From Anabaena catenula FACHB-362 (GTDB lineage Bacteria; Cyanobacteriota; Cyanobacteriia; Cyanobacteriales; Nostocaceae), in contig NZ_JACJTQ010000025.1 of assembly GCF_014698735.1 (NCBI RefSeq), positions 28,119-92,118 of the forward strand: a DNA stretch of 64,000 bases, in the 5' to 3' direction. The notes under the pieces are model-generated. The model saw nothing but the letters and a program-made list of their open reading frames with translations. It was not told where the DNA came from and searched no databases. Each line of letters starts with the position of its first letter. Position 1 is the first letter of the stretch. Positions 9,601 through 19,509 of this stretch are shown piece by piece. A program made the translations under genes and the position numbers.

Positions 9601-11391
9601 TGGCGACTCTAGCTTTAATTTCCGAGCGTGTTCTGGCTTGGGTTCTAACAAGTTACCCCTCTCACCCAGTTCCACTGTCAAGGACATCACCAGTTTTTCC
9701 CGTAAAGGGTCAATGGGTGGGTTAGTCACCTGAGCAAAACGCTGTTTAAAATAGTCATACAGCAGGTGAGGTTTTTCTGACAGCACAGCCAAGGGAATAT
9801 CATCCCCCATGCAAAAAGTTGGTTCTGCACCAGCACTGGCCATTGGCTGAATTACCATTTCCACATCTTCTGATGTGTAGCCAAAAGCAATTTGCTGTTG
9901 GAGTAAAGTTTGTTTATCGATCTTGCCAGTGATTAGTTGCTCGTTGTCAGTTGGATGATGACCGTTACCATTACCATTCCCGTTACCATTAACAGATGAC
10001 GGTTTTACTAACTGTTTCAGTTCTTGGCGGTACTGTTGCAGCCATTCTCCATAAGGATACTGTTTCGCAATCCGCTGTTTAATTTCCCAATTCTTCAGAA
10101 CTTCCTGGGTTGTTAAATCCACCGCAATCATTTGCCCAGGCCCCAGTCGGCCTTTTTCAAGAATATTTGCTTCTGGAAATTCCACTACACCAGCTTCAGA
10201 AGCCACGACTATATAGTCATCTTTGGTAATCACATACCGAGCCGGTCTTAAGCCATTTCGATCTAATGTTGCACCAACTTTTTTGCCATCACTAAATACC
10301 AAAAGTGCTGGTCCATCCCAAGCTTCTTGCAGGCCGCTGTAATATTCATAAAAATCAACAATTTCTGGATAATTCTGCAATGAAGGTTGATTTTTGTAAG
10401 CCTCTGGAACCATCATCATTAAAGCTTCCAAGGGGCTACGTCCAGAACGCACAAGCAACTCCAGTACATTATCGAGTGTAGCTGAGTCGCTACTGTCAAT
10501 ATTTACCAGTGGTTTGAATTCGTCAGCACGTCCATTCCACACTGGATGATCTAAAGTGGCTTCTCGTGCCATCATCCAGTTAATGTTACCCAACAGTGTG
10601 TTAATTTCACCATTGTGACCCAACAGCCGCATTGGTTGCGCCAAAGGCCACTTGGGCATAGTGTTGGTACTAAAGCGGCGATGATAAACTGCAAAAGCAC
10701 TTTTGAAAGCCGGATTTTTTAAATCCTCATAAAATTCTCCCAACACTGCCGAACGCACCATGCCTTTGTAGACAATTGTCAGGTTTGACAAGGAGCAAAC
10801 ATAAAATTCTTCAGAAATATTTTTGGTCGCTTTGGCAATACGACGACGAGTGATATACAGTTCTCTTTCTAGTTCATCACCACTTTTGTCAGCCGAAGCT
10901 AGAAATACCTGTTCTATTTGGGGTTGATTTTCTCTAGCTTGTACACCCAACAAATCTGCACGCACAGGGACTACTCGCCAGCCCAGTACAGTCAAGTTTT
11001 CCGACTCTGCAACTTGCTTAAATGTGGCTTTTGCTTGTTGGGCAGCAAGCGGATCTTGGGGTAAAAATATCATCCCCACAGCCATTTTATCAGTGTCGGC
11101 AACATTAATTCCTTCTTGTTGGAACAATTCCCAAGGAATTGCTGTCAAAATCCCTGCGCCATCCCCTGAGTCTTGGTCGGCGCTACATCCGCCTCTGTGT
11201 TCTAAGCAAGTGAGGGCGGTTAAGGCTTTTGCCAAAATTTCATGACTAGCTCGATTTTGGCGATGGGCTATAAAACCCACACCACAAGCATCTCGTTCTT
11301 CTACTAACCATCTTTGTCCCTGGTATGTATCCTTGATTTCCATCTCTGACAATGTAATGTTCTGACCCTGATTCAACGATTGACGATTCAT
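6700..11391 (-). CDS. glsF: Ferredoxin-dependent glutamate synthase (Fd-GOGAT)
   Basis: A 1563-residue enzyme that converts glutamine plus 2-oxoglutarate to two glutamates, completing the GS-GOGAT cycle with electrons from ferredoxin. Cys36 in ERDACGVGF is the N-terminal nucleophile of the class II amidotransferase domain (about 36-430), exposed after removal of a short propeptide. A central domain, an FMN-binding barrel (about 880-1250) and a C-terminal beta-helix with GXXGG repeats follow. Cysteines in [15 protein letters not shown] (about 1180-1191) bind the 3Fe-4S cluster. The single-subunit length and lack of an adjacent gltD favour the ferredoxin type over the NADPH type. A flexible Asn-Gly run ([11 protein letters not shown], about residue 475) is encoded by a hexamer-like microsatellite at about 9960-9990. 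The gene is monocistronic on the minus strand. Confidence 0.93.
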   Translation of the reverse strand: MNRQSLNQGQNITLSEMEIKDTYQGQRWLVEERDACGVGFIAHRQNRASHEILAKALTALTCLEHRGGCSADQDSGDGAGILTAIPWELFQQEGINVADTDKMAVGMIFLPQDPLAAQQAKATFKQVAESENLTVLGWRVVPVRADLLGVQARENQPQIEQVFLASADKSGDELERELYITRRRIAKATKNISEEFYVCSLSNLTIVYKGMVRSAVLGEFYEDLKNPAFKSAFAVYHRRFSTNTMPKWPLAQPMRLLGHNGEINTLLGNINWMMAREATLDHPVWNGRADEFKPLVNIDSSDSATLDNVLELLVRSGRSPLEALMMMVPEAYKNQPSLQNYPEIVDFYEYYSGLQEAWDGPALLVFSDGKKVGATLDRNGLRPARYVITKDDYIVVASEAGVVEFPEANILEKGRLGPGQMIAVDLTTQEVLKNWEIKQRIAKQYPYGEWLQQYRQELKQLVKPSSVNGNGNGNGNGHHPTDNEQLITGKIDKQTLLQQQIAFGYTSEDVEMVIQPMASAGAEPTFCMGDDIPLAVLSEKPHLLYDYFKQRFAQVTNPPIDPLREKLVMSLTVELGERGNLLEPKPEHARKLKLESPVLTDTELDAIKLSGFATAELSTLFSIASGPDGLKAAVESLQKQAAESVQAGAKILILSDKAGAGIGAELTYIPPLLAVGAVHHYLIRQGLRMKTSLVVHTAQCWSTHHFACLLGYGAGAVCPYMALDTVRDWWSDPKTQQFMERGKINPLTLEQAIANYRQAVESGLLKILSKMGISLLSSYQAAQIFEAIGIGGDLLALGFWGTTSRIGGLSCKELAQEVLSFHSKAFPELTTKKLENLGFVQYRPGGEYHMNSPELSKALHKAVDGKHYDHYEVYKKHLEGRPTTALRDLLDFQSDRPSIPIEQVESVSEIVKRFCTGGMSLGALSREAHETLAIAMNRIGGKSNSGEGGEDPVRYKVLNDVDSSGHSPTLPHLNGLRNGDTAASAIKQVASGRFGVTPGYLASAKQIEIKIAQGAKPGEGGQLPGPKVSPYIAMLRRSKPGVTLISPPPHHDIYSIEDLAQLIFDLHQINPKAQVSVKLVAEIGIGTIAAGVAKANADIIQISGHDGGTGASPLSSIKHAGSPWELGLSEVHRVLMENSLRDRVILRVDGGLKSGWDVLIGALMGAEEFGFGSIAMIAEGCIMARVCHLNTCPKGVATQKEELRLRFSGIPEHVVNFFYFVAEEVRSLLARLGYRSLSELIGRGDLLTVRSHVNLTKTQALNLDCLTKLPDAKQNRSWLVHEEVHSNGAVVDDQLLADADIQAAIKNQSTVNKTISIVNTDRTVGARLAGAIASQYGDSGFEGQINLNFLGSVGQSFGAFNLPGLTLTLTGEANDYVGKGMHGGEIIIKPPAEATYDPSQNVIVGNTCLYGATGGVLFANGLAGERFAVRNSKGTAVIEGAGDHCCEYMTGGVIVVLGKVGRNVGAGMTGGLGYFLDEDGSFPELVNKAIVKTQRVVTEAGAKQLYELIKTHSDRTNSPKAKLIIQNWEEYLPKFWQLVPPSEADSPEANPEATSEQKQLSSV

Positions 11392-12029
11392 ACTCTATAT
11401 CCTGAAATGTTGAGTTACGGATTTTGCCAATATTGCTACTGCTGAGAAGAAAAATTTCTAACTGTAACGATGGAGAAATACATAATCACGAAAATTTAGG
11501 GAAAAAAAATTTTAACTTCGGGGTTACTTTATGGATCACCCGTGTTAAAATTATCGCGTTATTTTTTTTAGGTGTTTATGTACTGTTAGAAAAGCTATCT
11601 TTGTCTGGATAATTTATTTTCCCTGACATTATTCGTATTTAGATACTGAATCTAATTATTTCTATGCTTTTTGAAACTATTACACTATATGTCCATTTGA
11701 CAATTCCTACTAGTTTCATTGACAACTGTACTTCACTGAATTTGCAACTATAGCAGTTATCGGTGAGGTTAGAAGATAATTACATTTGGCTTTAAACGCT
11801 GGGACTACTATTATAGACTTTTTTAAAAAAGTGTCATTTAGAACATTGACTGATAGTAGTTTTGGGGGAAAAGTTGCTTGCCTGTTTTTACTGGTTATAA
11901 AAATCCACCTTAAATAATATCACGGTTGTTGAAAAATAAAGTCATAATTTTTTAAGATTTCCTCATAAATCGGTCAGGTAGCTCTGAGGGTGGTAATTTT
12001 CATAAGTACTGAAGTTAAGGATCGTAAAA
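11392..12029. other. Divergent promoter region between glsF and the phosphodiester glycosidase gene
   Basis: 638 AT-rich bases must hold the promoters of two divergent genes. I searched for an NtcA box (GTA-N8-TAC), expected for a nitrogen-assimilation gene, and found no exact match. A putative AAGGA ribosome-binding site lies about ten bases before the plus-strand gene. A 62-codon open frame here (11424-11612) has no recognisable features and is not called. Confidence 0.5.
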
Positions 12030-13979
12030 ATGCCGAATTCTTGCCGACGAGCAGACTTTCATACCATTACCCTAAATTTTAAGAACAGGTTTTTCCGCTA
12101 CTCTATCCCTCTTCTGTCAACAGCACTGTGCTTAACTGCTACTTTTGCTACTAACGCTCAACCAGTTCCTATTCTGACTTCTCCCTCACCTACTTCCAGA
12201 GAAAAAATCCCATCTGGTAATCAAATTTCTCTCAACGGTCGGACTTTAGCAGGGGCTTGGTTACAGGAATCGGGAAATACTGGTAAGGTGACAACTCATT
12301 TGAGTGATGGGGCATTAAGACAATTAATCGGGGTAGATTTATTAAATACTAGTAACCCTACTCAACAACCGGTGGAGTGGTTTTCGTCAATCAAACCACC
12401 ACTAGCTTTAAACGCCAAGTTGTGGGGAGGATATCGTTATTTAGATATTTCTAGTTTTGCACAAACAGCAGGCTGGCAGATACAGGCTAATGGCAATACG
12501 TTGATGATTTCTACCCCCCAAGCAAAAGTCAACAATCTTCGTTTGGGAAAACGACCTGTGGGTGAGAGACTGGTTGTGGATTTAGATATTCCCACTCCTT
12601 GGCAAGTTACGCAAGGTCAAGCTATCAAAAGACCCATCGACCCCCAAGAACCAACTTCCTCAACTACCAGACCCCTAAATAGAGAATGGACAATTACTCT
12701 AGATGGGATCGCAGATCCGGCTTTAATTCAACGTTATACTCCCCAGCCAATCATATTACCGCCAACCGGGTTAAAACAATTACCATCAGCACCAACTCCT
12801 GACCCACTGATTCAAAAAGTGGAGATGGTCAATAATCAAACTATTATCAGTCTCAGTGTTCCCTTTGGCCTATCTCCACGGATTAGTGCGATCGCTAATC
12901 CTAATCGCTTAATTATAGATATTCAACCTGATGCTTTGGTAGCAAAGGATATCACTTGGGCAAAGGGATTGCGCTGGCAACAAAAGTTTGTCACTTCAGG
13001 TAAAGACAGCTTTCCAGTTGTATGGTTAGAAATTAATCCCCGTGTCGTAGGTTTAACACTTAAACCTATGTGGGTAAATTCAGATATTTTAGCGGGTACT
13101 GCCCCCTTGATTCAAACTGCACAACGTTATTTAGCAGTAGCCGGTATTAATGGCGGCTATTTTAATCGCAATAATAGATTACCTTTAGGGGCTATTCGTC
13201 GGGATAATCAGTGGATATCTGGGCCGATTTTAAACCGGGGTGCGATCGCTTGGAATGATTCAGGACAATTTTACTTTGGCCGCCTCACCTTAAATGAAAA
13301 TTTAATCAGTGCCAATAACCAGTCTTTACCCATTCTTTTTCTTAACAGTGGCTATGCCCAAACTGGTATTGCCCGTTACACATCGGTTTGGGGCAGTACT
13401 TATACACCCCTCACAGACAACGAAATCCTCCTAGTTGTCCAAAATGACCAAATTACCAATCAGCTACCTGGTGGTAAAGCAGGTGTCACCCCCGTTCCCA
13501 TTCCCCAAAACGGCTACCTCCTCACCTTACGCGGTACTGCTACTACTAACGCCAATAAATTGCCTATTGGCACAAAAGTCAGTATTACCAGTACTACTAC
13601 TCCCACCGATTTTAGTCGTTATCCTCACATTGTCGGAGCCGGTCCACTCTTGATTCAAAATCGGCAAATTGTTCTCGATGCCAAAGCCGAAAAATTCAGC
13701 GCCGCTTTTATCTCCGAAAAAGCAGTTCGCAGTGCTATTTGTACCACCAATACAGGTAATTTGATGATTGCCGCCGTACATAATCGCGCCGGTGGAGCAG
13801 GGGCTACCTTAGCCGAACACGCCCAATTAATGCAGGTTATGGGCTGTGTGAATGCCCTTAATCTGGACGGTGGTAGTTCTACTAGTTTATACTTGGGAGG
13901 GCAATTACTCGACCGTTCCCCCAGTACTGCGGCTCGTGTCCATAACGCTATTGGTATTTTCCTGAACCCAGAACCATAA
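12030..13979 (+). CDS. Exported phosphodiester glycosidase (NAGPA/DUF2233) protein
   Basis: A 649-residue protein with an N-terminal signal peptide (basic region to about residue 24, hydrophobic core IPLLSTALCLTATFA, cleavage near NAQP). The middle third contains AMIN-like beta repeats (for example IISLSVPFGLSPRISAIANP at about 275). The C-terminal half is the NAGPA/phosphodiester glycosidase fold: VAGINGGYFNRNNRLPLGAI at about residue 372 and NALNLDGGSSTSLYLGG near 612, with the typical GGY-F and N-LDGG-S signatures. The family is related to the enzyme that uncovers mannose-6-phosphate, and in bacteria it is thought to act on envelope or exopolysaccharide phosphodiesters; the substrate here is unknown. 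The next gene is an M6P-isomerase-type cupin, so both may serve surface-sugar metabolism, which is only inference. Confidence 0.85.
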   Translation: MPNSCRRADFHTITLNFKNRFFRYSIPLLSTALCLTATFATNAQPVPILTSPSPTSREKIPSGNQISLNGRTLAGAWLQESGNTGKVTTHLSDGALRQLIGVDLLNTSNPTQQPVEWFSSIKPPLALNAKLWGGYRYLDISSFAQTAGWQIQANGNTLMISTPQAKVNNLRLGKRPVGERLVVDLDIPTPWQVTQGQAIKRPIDPQEPTSSTTRPLNREWTITLDGIADPALIQRYTPQPIILPPTGLKQLPSAPTPDPLIQKVEMVNNQTIISLSVPFGLSPRISAIANPNRLIIDIQPDALVAKDITWAKGLRWQQKFVTSGKDSFPVVWLEINPRVVGLTLKPMWVNSDILAGTAPLIQTAQRYLAVAGINGGYFNRNNRLPLGAIRRDNQWISGPILNRGAIAWNDSGQFYFGRLTLNENLISANNQSLPILFLNSGYAQTGIARYTSVWGSTYTPLTDNEILLVVQNDQITNQLPGGKAGVTPVPIPQNGYLLTLRGTATTNANKLPIGTKVSITSTTTPTDFSRYPHIVGAGPLLIQNRQIVLDAKAEKFSAAFISEKAVRSAICTTNTGNLMIAAVHNRAGGAGATLAEHAQLMQVMGCVNALNLDGGSSTSLYLGGQLLDRSPSTAARVHNAIGIFLNPEP

Positions 13980-14267
13980 GCCAATTGATAATAAAATGCA
14001 AAATTATAGAAAACATTTTTCATGATTTTGCATTCTGACTCTCCCATTCTTTTTTAAAGCTGAGAACAAGCTGGCATTTTCTTTGATGAAGAGTTAGTAT
14101 AGACCCAAAAGTTTTACTGGTAATCAGTTACGCCATGACATTTAATTTTGCTATGGTTAGCAAAGTGAAATTAAATTGCTAATTTTCACTATTTAAATAT
14201 CACGTCAAATTCTTGCATCCCTTATTAAGAATAATAAATTTTTTGTATGTCTCCATCTGAGGTAACT

Positions 14268-14687
14268 ATGGCTTCATTTACAGAAACAGCACAGACTAAT
14301 ACTCTCACCCTCAACGCAGCCCTCAATTCTAGAAGTATCGCTGCGAGTGAATTACGTCCTTGGGGTTCTTTTACAGTTTTGGAAGAAGGGCGCGGATATA
14401 AAATTAAGCGGATTGAAGTTAAGCCAGGACATCGCCTCAGTCTACAAATGCACCACCACCGTAGCGAACACTGGATTGTGGTTTCAGGTACAGCCAGAGT
14501 AGTTTGTGGTGAGAAAGAAGTTTTACTCAGTAATAATCAGTCAACTTATGTACCTCAATGTACTGTTCATCGTTTAGAGAATCCTGGGGTAATTCCCTTA
14601 GTATTAATTGAAGTCCAAAATGGCGAGTATTTAGGTGAAGATGACATTATTCGCTACCAAGATGATTACGCTCGTACTGAAAAGTAA
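14268..14687 (+). CDS. Cupin, mannose-6-phosphate isomerase type II family
   Basis: A 139-residue single cupin domain corresponding to the isomerase portion of bifunctional mannose-1-phosphate guanylyltransferases. It shows the diagnostic RPWGSFTVLEEG, KRIEVKPGHRLSLQMHHHR and EHWIVVSGTARV motifs, whose His residues and Glu bind the metal. By family it interconverts mannose-6-phosphate and fructose-6-phosphate or is a related sugar epimerase-like cupin. An upstream in-frame ATG at 14247 exists, but GAGGT at 14259-14263 fits the ATG at 14268, so I use that start. It stands alone between the glycosidase and iscA-like genes. Confidence 0.85.
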   Translation: MASFTETAQTNTLTLNAALNSRSIAASELRPWGSFTVLEEGRGYKIKRIEVKPGHRLSLQMHHHRSEHWIVVSGTARVVCGEKEVLLSNNQSTYVPQCTVHRLENPGVIPLVLIEVQNGEYLGEDDIIRYQDDYARTEK

Positions 14688-14710
14688 GCATGGAAAATTG
14701 AGAAAGAAGT

Positions 14711-14800
14711 GATATCCTGTCCGGTTGAATACTTAATCATTAGGTAACCGCACTCTGACGCGGAGAGTTTTTTGATTAACAATTAGCCGGACTTGATATG
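14711..14800. repeat. MITE-like element, copy 1 (GATATC..GTCCGG inverted ends)
   Basis: The left end reads GATATCCTGTCCGGTT and the right end is the inverse of GATATCAAGTCCGGCTAATT, so the termini are imperfect inverted repeats. The inside (GGTAACCGCACTCTGACGCG, then GAGAGTTTTTTGATTAA) is shared with 24590-24671 (opposite orientation) and 49485-49590. No open frame is present. It sits between the cupin and IscA-type genes. Confidence 0.85.
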
Positions 14801-14900
14801 ATTGGGTGATTTTTCTGCACCTCTTCAACTCTGGAACTTCTTGTCCCCAAGTGTCAAACTCCCGTTAATATAATGATGGAGTTTGTGCGACAAAAATTCC

Positions 14901-15227
14901 ATGATTAATTTAAGTCCAGCAGCCGCGAATGAAATTGGGCGATTAAAATCCAAGCAACAGCCAAATATCTTGTTTCGCTTGCAAGTGAAATCTGGTGGCT
15001 GTTCTGGGTTGTTTTATGATATTTCTTTTGATGAAGTGGTCAAAGTGGAAGATCAGGTTTTTGACGTTAATGGTACTCAAGTAGTCCTAGACGCTCAAAG
15101 CATGAATTATATCACTGGGTTGGTATTGGATTATTCAGAAGACTTGATGGGTGGTGGTTTTCGCTTCCATAACCCACTAGCGATCGCTACCTGTAGCTGT
15201 GGAAATTCCTTCTCTATTAATGTATAG
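14901..15227 (+). CDS. HesB/IscA-type iron-sulfur carrier protein
   Basis: A 108-residue A-type carrier that receives or delivers Fe-S clusters. It begins MINLSPAAANEIGRL. The three conserved cysteines are present: one in KSGGCSG and two in the C-terminal CSCGNSF. The ATG at 14901 is preferred over a TTG six codons earlier, because homologues begin at this Met and the upstream residues (LCDKNS) are not family-like. It is a single gene followed by a large repeat-rich spacer. Confidence 0.9.
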   Translation: MINLSPAAANEIGRLKSKQQPNILFRLQVKSGGCSGLFYDISFDEVVKVEDQVFDVNGTQVVLDAQSMNYITGLVLDYSEDLMGGGFRFHNPLAIATCSCGNSFSINV

Positions 15228-15973
15228 CAGGTGAGAGGGGATAGGTGACAGTTGGATAAAGTCTTTTGGTGTCTAGGTTTTATAGCCGTGGACAGGGTAG
15301 TTAGGACATCAATTGATAATGAAACTCTCACTACAAGAGGGTTTTACTCCTGACTCCGGTCACTGAGCGTAGTCGTTCGCGAAGCGTCTCGTTCACGTAG
15401 TGTCTCCGACAGGAGAAGAGAAGTGCTGACTCCTGACTCCTGACTCCTGTTATATCATCAGTTGGTGTCCTAACCACCTGAGCGGTTGCTATAAACTCCT
15501 AGTTATAACCGTCAGTAGGGGGATAGGTGAAAAAATTAATTGCTGCGAATCTACTCCAGATAGCGGAGTGTGGTGTAGATCATACACCTGACTACAGAAT
15601 TCCTTTTTTTATTTTTGAAATACACCTAGGGTGGGCATTGCCTACAGTAATTAAAATTTTTCAAAAATGATTTAGTATTAAAAGATAGCAATCCTTGCGG
15701 AAGCTGTGAATACATTATAGTTGGCGTATTACGCGGTAATTAACTGATAACGCTCACAGATAAATCACTAAACCGTGTCATCACCCAACATCAACTCTAA
15801 ATTATGTGTTGATTATTCCTGACAGTTGTCTATAGCAATGCCAGATTATTGGTCAGTAATCAAAAACCATAGCAGATAAATCTGTGAAGAGTTAAAAGTC
15901 TTGTTGTGTCTGATTTTTATGATCAGTGTATGTCATAACATACCTGGCAACTGACACAATAACAAAATAATAA
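15228..15973. other. Repeat-rich spacer upstream of the ribosomal operon
   Basis: Besides the composite repeat at 15278-15495, this stretch holds no open frame that I can support. The part from about 15500 to 15970 is AT-rich and probably contains regulatory or leader sequence for rpsL; the clear promoter is at 15974-16003. Confidence 0.5.
15278..15495. repeat. Composite element with TATAGC/GCTATA inverted ends, enlarged copy
   Basis: The left end TTTATAGC (15278) and right end GCTATAAA (15488) bracket imperfect inverted arms of about 44 bp: the left arm contains GGGTAGTTAGGACATCAATT and the right arm the inverse of GGTGGTTAGGACACCAAC. Bases 15280-15357 equal the reverse complement of 24498-24575 with one mismatch. 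Bases 15341-15443 equal the inverse of 6445-6547. Relative to the copy at 24477-24574, a segment of about 65 bp sits between TGACTCC heptamers, so one repeat is nested inside another. Confidence 0.8.
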
Positions 15974-16003
15974 TTGACAGAAAATCATGAAAAACGCTAT
16001 AAT
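15974..16003 (+). promoter_or_regulatory. Consensus sigma-70-type promoter of the rpsL operon
   Basis: TTGACA at 15974-15979 and TATAAT at 15998-16003 are both perfect consensus hexamers, separated by 18 bases. Transcription would begin near 16010, about 40 bases before the rpsL start codon. This is the strongest promoter match that I noticed in the window and fits a highly expressed translation operon. Confidence 0.85.
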
Positions 16004-16050
16004 CAGGATTTGTTAAAATAGACTATAAGCAGCAACACGCGCTGTAACTC

Positions 16051-16431
16051 ATGCCAACAATACAGCAGCTAATACGTACCGAACGCGAACAAGCGCGTCA
16101 GAAAACAAAGTCCCCGGCTCTGAAACAATGCCCTCAACGTCGAGGAGTCTGTACCAGAGTCTACACAACTACACCGAAAAAGCCGAACTCAGCGCTCCGC
16201 AAAGTAGCAAGAGTCAGACTTACCTCTGGATTTGAAGTTACAGCTTACATCCCAGGTATTGGCCATAACTTGCAAGAACACTCTGTTGTGATGATTCGTG
16301 GTGGTCGGGTAAAAGACTTACCAGGCGTGAGATACCACATTATCCGTGGCACGTTAGATACAGCTGGAGTTAAAGACAGGAAGCAAGGTCGTTCCAAGTA
16401 TGGAACTAAGCGTCCAAAAGCAGCCAAATAA
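16051..16431 (+). CDS. rpsL: 30S ribosomal protein S12
   Basis: A 126-residue protein of the decoding centre of the small subunit. The conserved core is intact: [14 protein letters not shown] at the N-terminus, [34 protein letters not shown], and the loop [20 protein letters not shown] with the [17 protein letters not shown] continuation. It is the first gene of the rpsL-rpsG-fusA-tuf-rpsJ cluster, directly behind the consensus promoter. Confidence 0.99.
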   Translation: MPTIQQLIRTEREQARQKTKSPALKQCPQRRGVCTRVYTTTPKKPNSALRKVARVRLTSGFEVTAYIPGIGHNLQEHSVVMIRGGRVKDLPGVRYHIIRGTLDTAGVKDRKQGRSKYGTKRPKAAK

Positions 16432-16799
16432 TAGGAACAAGACGATTAATCGCATCACTTACGATTAATCGCCTTATTACCTAAAACCGCAGTCAACCCA
16501 AACCAACAAACTGCTTCCTCTTGTTTAATAAATAAAGTTGCTCTCGGCGCTAAACGAACAAGTGTAGGTTTTTCAAGCAGAATAAGGTCAGCGATAGCAG
16601 CACTTTAATGTAAATATTAAAGTTTACAATGTTTTCGCCTTGTGTATCTGGTAGGGGAGCAGCAAGTAAATTAGTTCAGCCTCGCTGCAACTAGAGCCAA
16701 AACTCAAGGAAGTGAGAGCGGCTACTTACACCGCTTTTAAGTTCCTATGTTCTGATAGCATATAATTTCGTTGCCAAATTCCGAATTTAAGGATGAAGT
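16432..16799 (+). other. rpsL-rpsG spacer with paired palindromes
   Basis: The palindrome CGATTAATCG occurs twice, at 16443-16452 and 16462-16471, nine bases apart, and the two can pair to form a 10-bp hairpin just after rpsL. It has no T-run. A TATAAT at 16761-16766 could be the -10 of a secondary rpsG promoter, but no convincing -35 accompanies it. No gene is seen in the 368 bases. Confidence 0.5.
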
Positions 16800-17270
16800 A
16801 TGTCTCGTCGTGGTGTTAGTCAAAGACGCCCAGTTCCGTCTGACTCAGTGTATAACAGTCGTCTGGTCAGCATGATTATCAGGCGGATCATGCGTCATGG
16901 CAAGAAATCACTTGCCGCAAGAATCGTTTACGATGCATTGAAAACTATCGAGGAACGCACTGGTAATGGTGCTTTAGAAACCTTTGAAAGAGCAGTGCGG
17001 AATGCAACGCCTTTAGTAGAAGTGAAAGCTCGACGAGTAGGTGGAGCAACTTACCAAGTACCGATGGAAGTGCGGACAGAAAGGGGTACTACCCTAGCCT
17101 TGCGTTGGCTAGTGCAATATTCTAGAGCCAGACCAGGCCGCACAATGGCCAGCCGACTCGCAAATGAGTTGATGGATGCTGCTAACGAAACAGGAAGCGC
17201 GATTCGCAAGCGGGAAGAAACGCACCGGATGGCTGAAGCAAATAAGGCATTTGCACACTATCGTTACTAA
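16800..17270 (+). CDS. rpsG: 30S ribosomal protein S7
   Basis: A 156-residue small-subunit head protein that nucleates assembly on 16S rRNA and contacts the E-site tRNA. The sequence begins [20 protein letters not shown] and contains the standard motifs [17 protein letters not shown] ([20 protein letters not shown]), [16 protein letters not shown] and [24 protein letters not shown] stretches. AAGGATG precedes the start by a few bases. Second gene of the translation cluster. Confidence 0.99.
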   Translation: MSRRGVSQRRPVPSDSVYNSRLVSMIIRRIMRHGKKSLAARIVYDALKTIEERTGNGALETFERAVRNATPLVEVKARRVGGATYQVPMEVRTERGTTLALRWLVQYSRARPGRTMASRLANELMDAANETGSAIRKREETHRMAEANKAFAHYRY

Positions 17271-17408
17271 CTAGAGCAACGATATATCGCCGCCGGAAAG
17301 CGGTATATCGTAAAATTTCCTGAAAAAGACGGTTTTCCGTAAAAGTATAGAATCTTAACAAAGAGTAATATACAAGATATCATGAGGCAAAAACTATAGG
17401 AGGTAACT

Positions 17409-19487
17409 GTGGTACGCACAAACCCGCTAGAGAAAGTACGCAATATCGGTATTGCGGCGCATATAGATGCGGGCAAAACAACGACAACAGAGAGAATATT
17501 ATTTTACTCTGGGATAATTCATAAAATTGGCGAAGTTCATGAAGGAACTGCCGTCACAGACTGGATGGAACAGGAGCGGGAGCGGGGAATTACCATCACT
17601 GCCGCTGCTATCAGTACCAGCTGGAAAGATCATCAAATTAACATTATCGATACTCCTGGTCACGTTGACTTCACCATTGAAGTTGAACGCTCCATGCGCG
17701 TGTTAGATGGTGTAATCGCCGTCTTTTGTTCCGTTGGTGGTGTCCAACCACAATCTGAGACAGTATGGCGGCAAGCAGATCGCTATAAAGTGCCTCGGAT
17801 CGCTTTCATTAACAAGATGGATCGCACGGGTGCGAACTTCTATAGAGTTCATGAGCAGATGATTGATCGTCTGCGTGCTAATGCGATCGCTATTCAACTG
17901 CCAATTGGTAGTGAAACTGAATTTAAAGGTATCGTTGACTTGGTGCGGATGTGTGCATATATGTACGCTAACGACCAAGGGACTGATATTCAAGAAACAG
18001 AAATACCAGCCGAATTGCAAGAAAAAGCAGCCGAATACCGCATCAAGCTGATAGAAGCAGTGTCAGAAACCGATGATGTGCTGATGAATAAGTACTTCGA
18101 GGGCGAAGAACTTACAGAAGCAGAAATTCGTTCTGCCTTGCGTAAAGGCACAACTGCGGGGACGATTGTGCCAGTACTGTGCGGTTCAGCCTTTAAAAAC
18201 AAAGGCGTGCAGTTGATGTTGGATGCAGTCGTAGATTATCTACCCGCACCCACAGAAGTGCCACCGATTCAAGGAATCTTGCCCAATGGCGAGACTGTCG
18301 AACGCCGAGCCGATGACAACGAACCTTTAGCAGCTCTGGCATTTAAGATTATGGCTGACCCTTATGGTCGCCTGACTTTCGTTCGTGTTTATTCTGGTGT
18401 ATTGAAAAAAGGCAGTTATGTCCTCAACGCCAGCAAAAACAAAAAAGAACGGATTTCCCGCTTAGTGCTGATGAAAGCAGATGACCGACAAGATGTCGAA
18501 GAACTGCGAGCAGGTGATTTGGGAGCAGCATTAGGATTAAAAGACACCTTGACAGGTGACACTTTATGTGATGAAGGATCACCAGTAATTTTGGAATCCC
18601 TATTCATTCCTGAACCTGTAATCTCGGTAGCGGTAGAACCCAAAACCAAGAACGACATGGACAAATTGTCCAAGGCGTTGCAATCTCTCTCAGAAGAAGA
18701 TCCCACCTTCCGTGTGCGTGTAGATCCTGAAACCAACCAAACTGTAATTGCTGGGATGGGAGAACTCCACCTAGAAATTCTTGTAGACCGGATGTTACGG
18801 GAATTTAAAGTGGAAGCGAATGTCGGTGCGCCACAAGTGGCTTACCGGGAAACGATTCGCAAAGCCGTAAACAAAGTGGAAGGCAAATTCATCCGCCAAA
18901 GCGGTGGTAAGGGTCAATACGGTCACGTTGTCATCAATTTGGAGCCAGGAGAACCAGGCACAGGTTTTGAATTTGTCTCCAAGATTGTTGGTGGTACCGT
19001 ACCTAAAGAGTACGTTGGCCCGGCAGAACAAGGCATGAAAGAATGTTGTGAATCCGGTGTTGTCGCTGGATATCCACTCATTGATGTCAAAGCTACTTTG
19101 GTAGATGGCTCTTACCACGATGTAGACTCTTCGGAAATGGCTTTCAAAATTGCTGGCTCAATGGCAATGAAAGAGGCGGTATCGAAAGCTTCACCTGTCA
19201 TCTTAGAGCCTATGATGAAAGTTGAAGTTGAAGTACCCGAAGACTTTATTGGGAACGTCATTGGCGACTTAATCGCCCGCAGAGGGCAGATTGAAAGCCA
19301 AAGCACTGAACAGGGACTCGCTAAGGTGGCATCTAAAGTTCCACTGGCAACCATGTTTGGCTATGCCACTGATATCCGGTCGAAAACCCAAGGTCGGGGT
19401 ATCTTTACAATGGAGTTCAGTCACTACGAAGAGGTGCCTCGCAGCGTGGCTGAAACTATCATTGCCAAAAGTAAAGGGAACGCTTAA
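17409..19487 (+). CDS. fusA: Translation elongation factor G
   Basis: A 692-residue GTPase that drives translocation on the ribosome. The G1 motif AHIDAGKT is at residues 17-24, followed by RGITITAAA (switch I), DTPGHVDF and NKMD. Domain II follows, and domains III-V carry the family signatures GMGELHLEI and the C-terminal [19 protein letters not shown] is the start codon, supported by AGGAGGT at 17398-17404. It lies between rpsG and tuf in the usual str-operon order. Confidence 0.99.
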   Translation: MVRTNPLEKVRNIGIAAHIDAGKTTTTERILFYSGIIHKIGEVHEGTAVTDWMEQERERGITITAAAISTSWKDHQINIIDTPGHVDFTIEVERSMRVLDGVIAVFCSVGGVQPQSETVWRQADRYKVPRIAFINKMDRTGANFYRVHEQMIDRLRANAIAIQLPIGSETEFKGIVDLVRMCAYMYANDQGTDIQETEIPAELQEKAAEYRIKLIEAVSETDDVLMNKYFEGEELTEAEIRSALRKGTTAGTIVPVLCGSAFKNKGVQLMLDAVVDYLPAPTEVPPIQGILPNGETVERRADDNEPLAALAFKIMADPYGRLTFVRVYSGVLKKGSYVLNASKNKKERISRLVLMKADDRQDVEELRAGDLGAALGLKDTLTGDTLCDEGSPVILESLFIPEPVISVAVEPKTKNDMDKLSKALQSLSEEDPTFRVRVDPETNQTVIAGMGELHLEILVDRMLREFKVEANVGAPQVAYRETIRKAVNKVEGKFIRQSGGKGQYGHVVINLEPGEPGTGFEFVSKIVGGTVPKEYVGPAEQGMKECCESGVVAGYPLIDVKATLVDGSYHDVDSSEMAFKIAGSMAMKEAVSKASPVILEPMMKVEVEVPEDFIGNVIGDLIARRGQIESQSTEQGLAKVASKVPLATMFGYATDIRSKTQGRGIFTMEFSHYEEVPRSVAETIIAKSKGNA

Positions 19488-19509
19488 TTAAAAAAGGAAA
19501 CGAGCATTC

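Noticed and set aside
9955..9995. Asn-Gly run in glsF considered as a frameshift or insertion artefact
   Set aside because: The frame is intact on both sides and the run lies in a non-conserved linker, so it is more likely a natural microsatellite-encoded linker.
11424..11612. 62-codon frame in the glsF upstream region
   Set aside because: No ribosome-binding site, no domain and AT-driven composition; it overlaps the likely glsF promoter.
11392..12029. Search for an NtcA box or glutamine riboswitch upstream of glsF
   Set aside because: No exact GTA-N8-TAC and no recognisable glutamine aptamer core was found by eye.
13655..14047. 130-codon minus-strand frame over the end of the glycosidase gene
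   Set aside because: Antisense to a well-supported coding region, Cys- and Pro-rich in a way expected from reverse reading.
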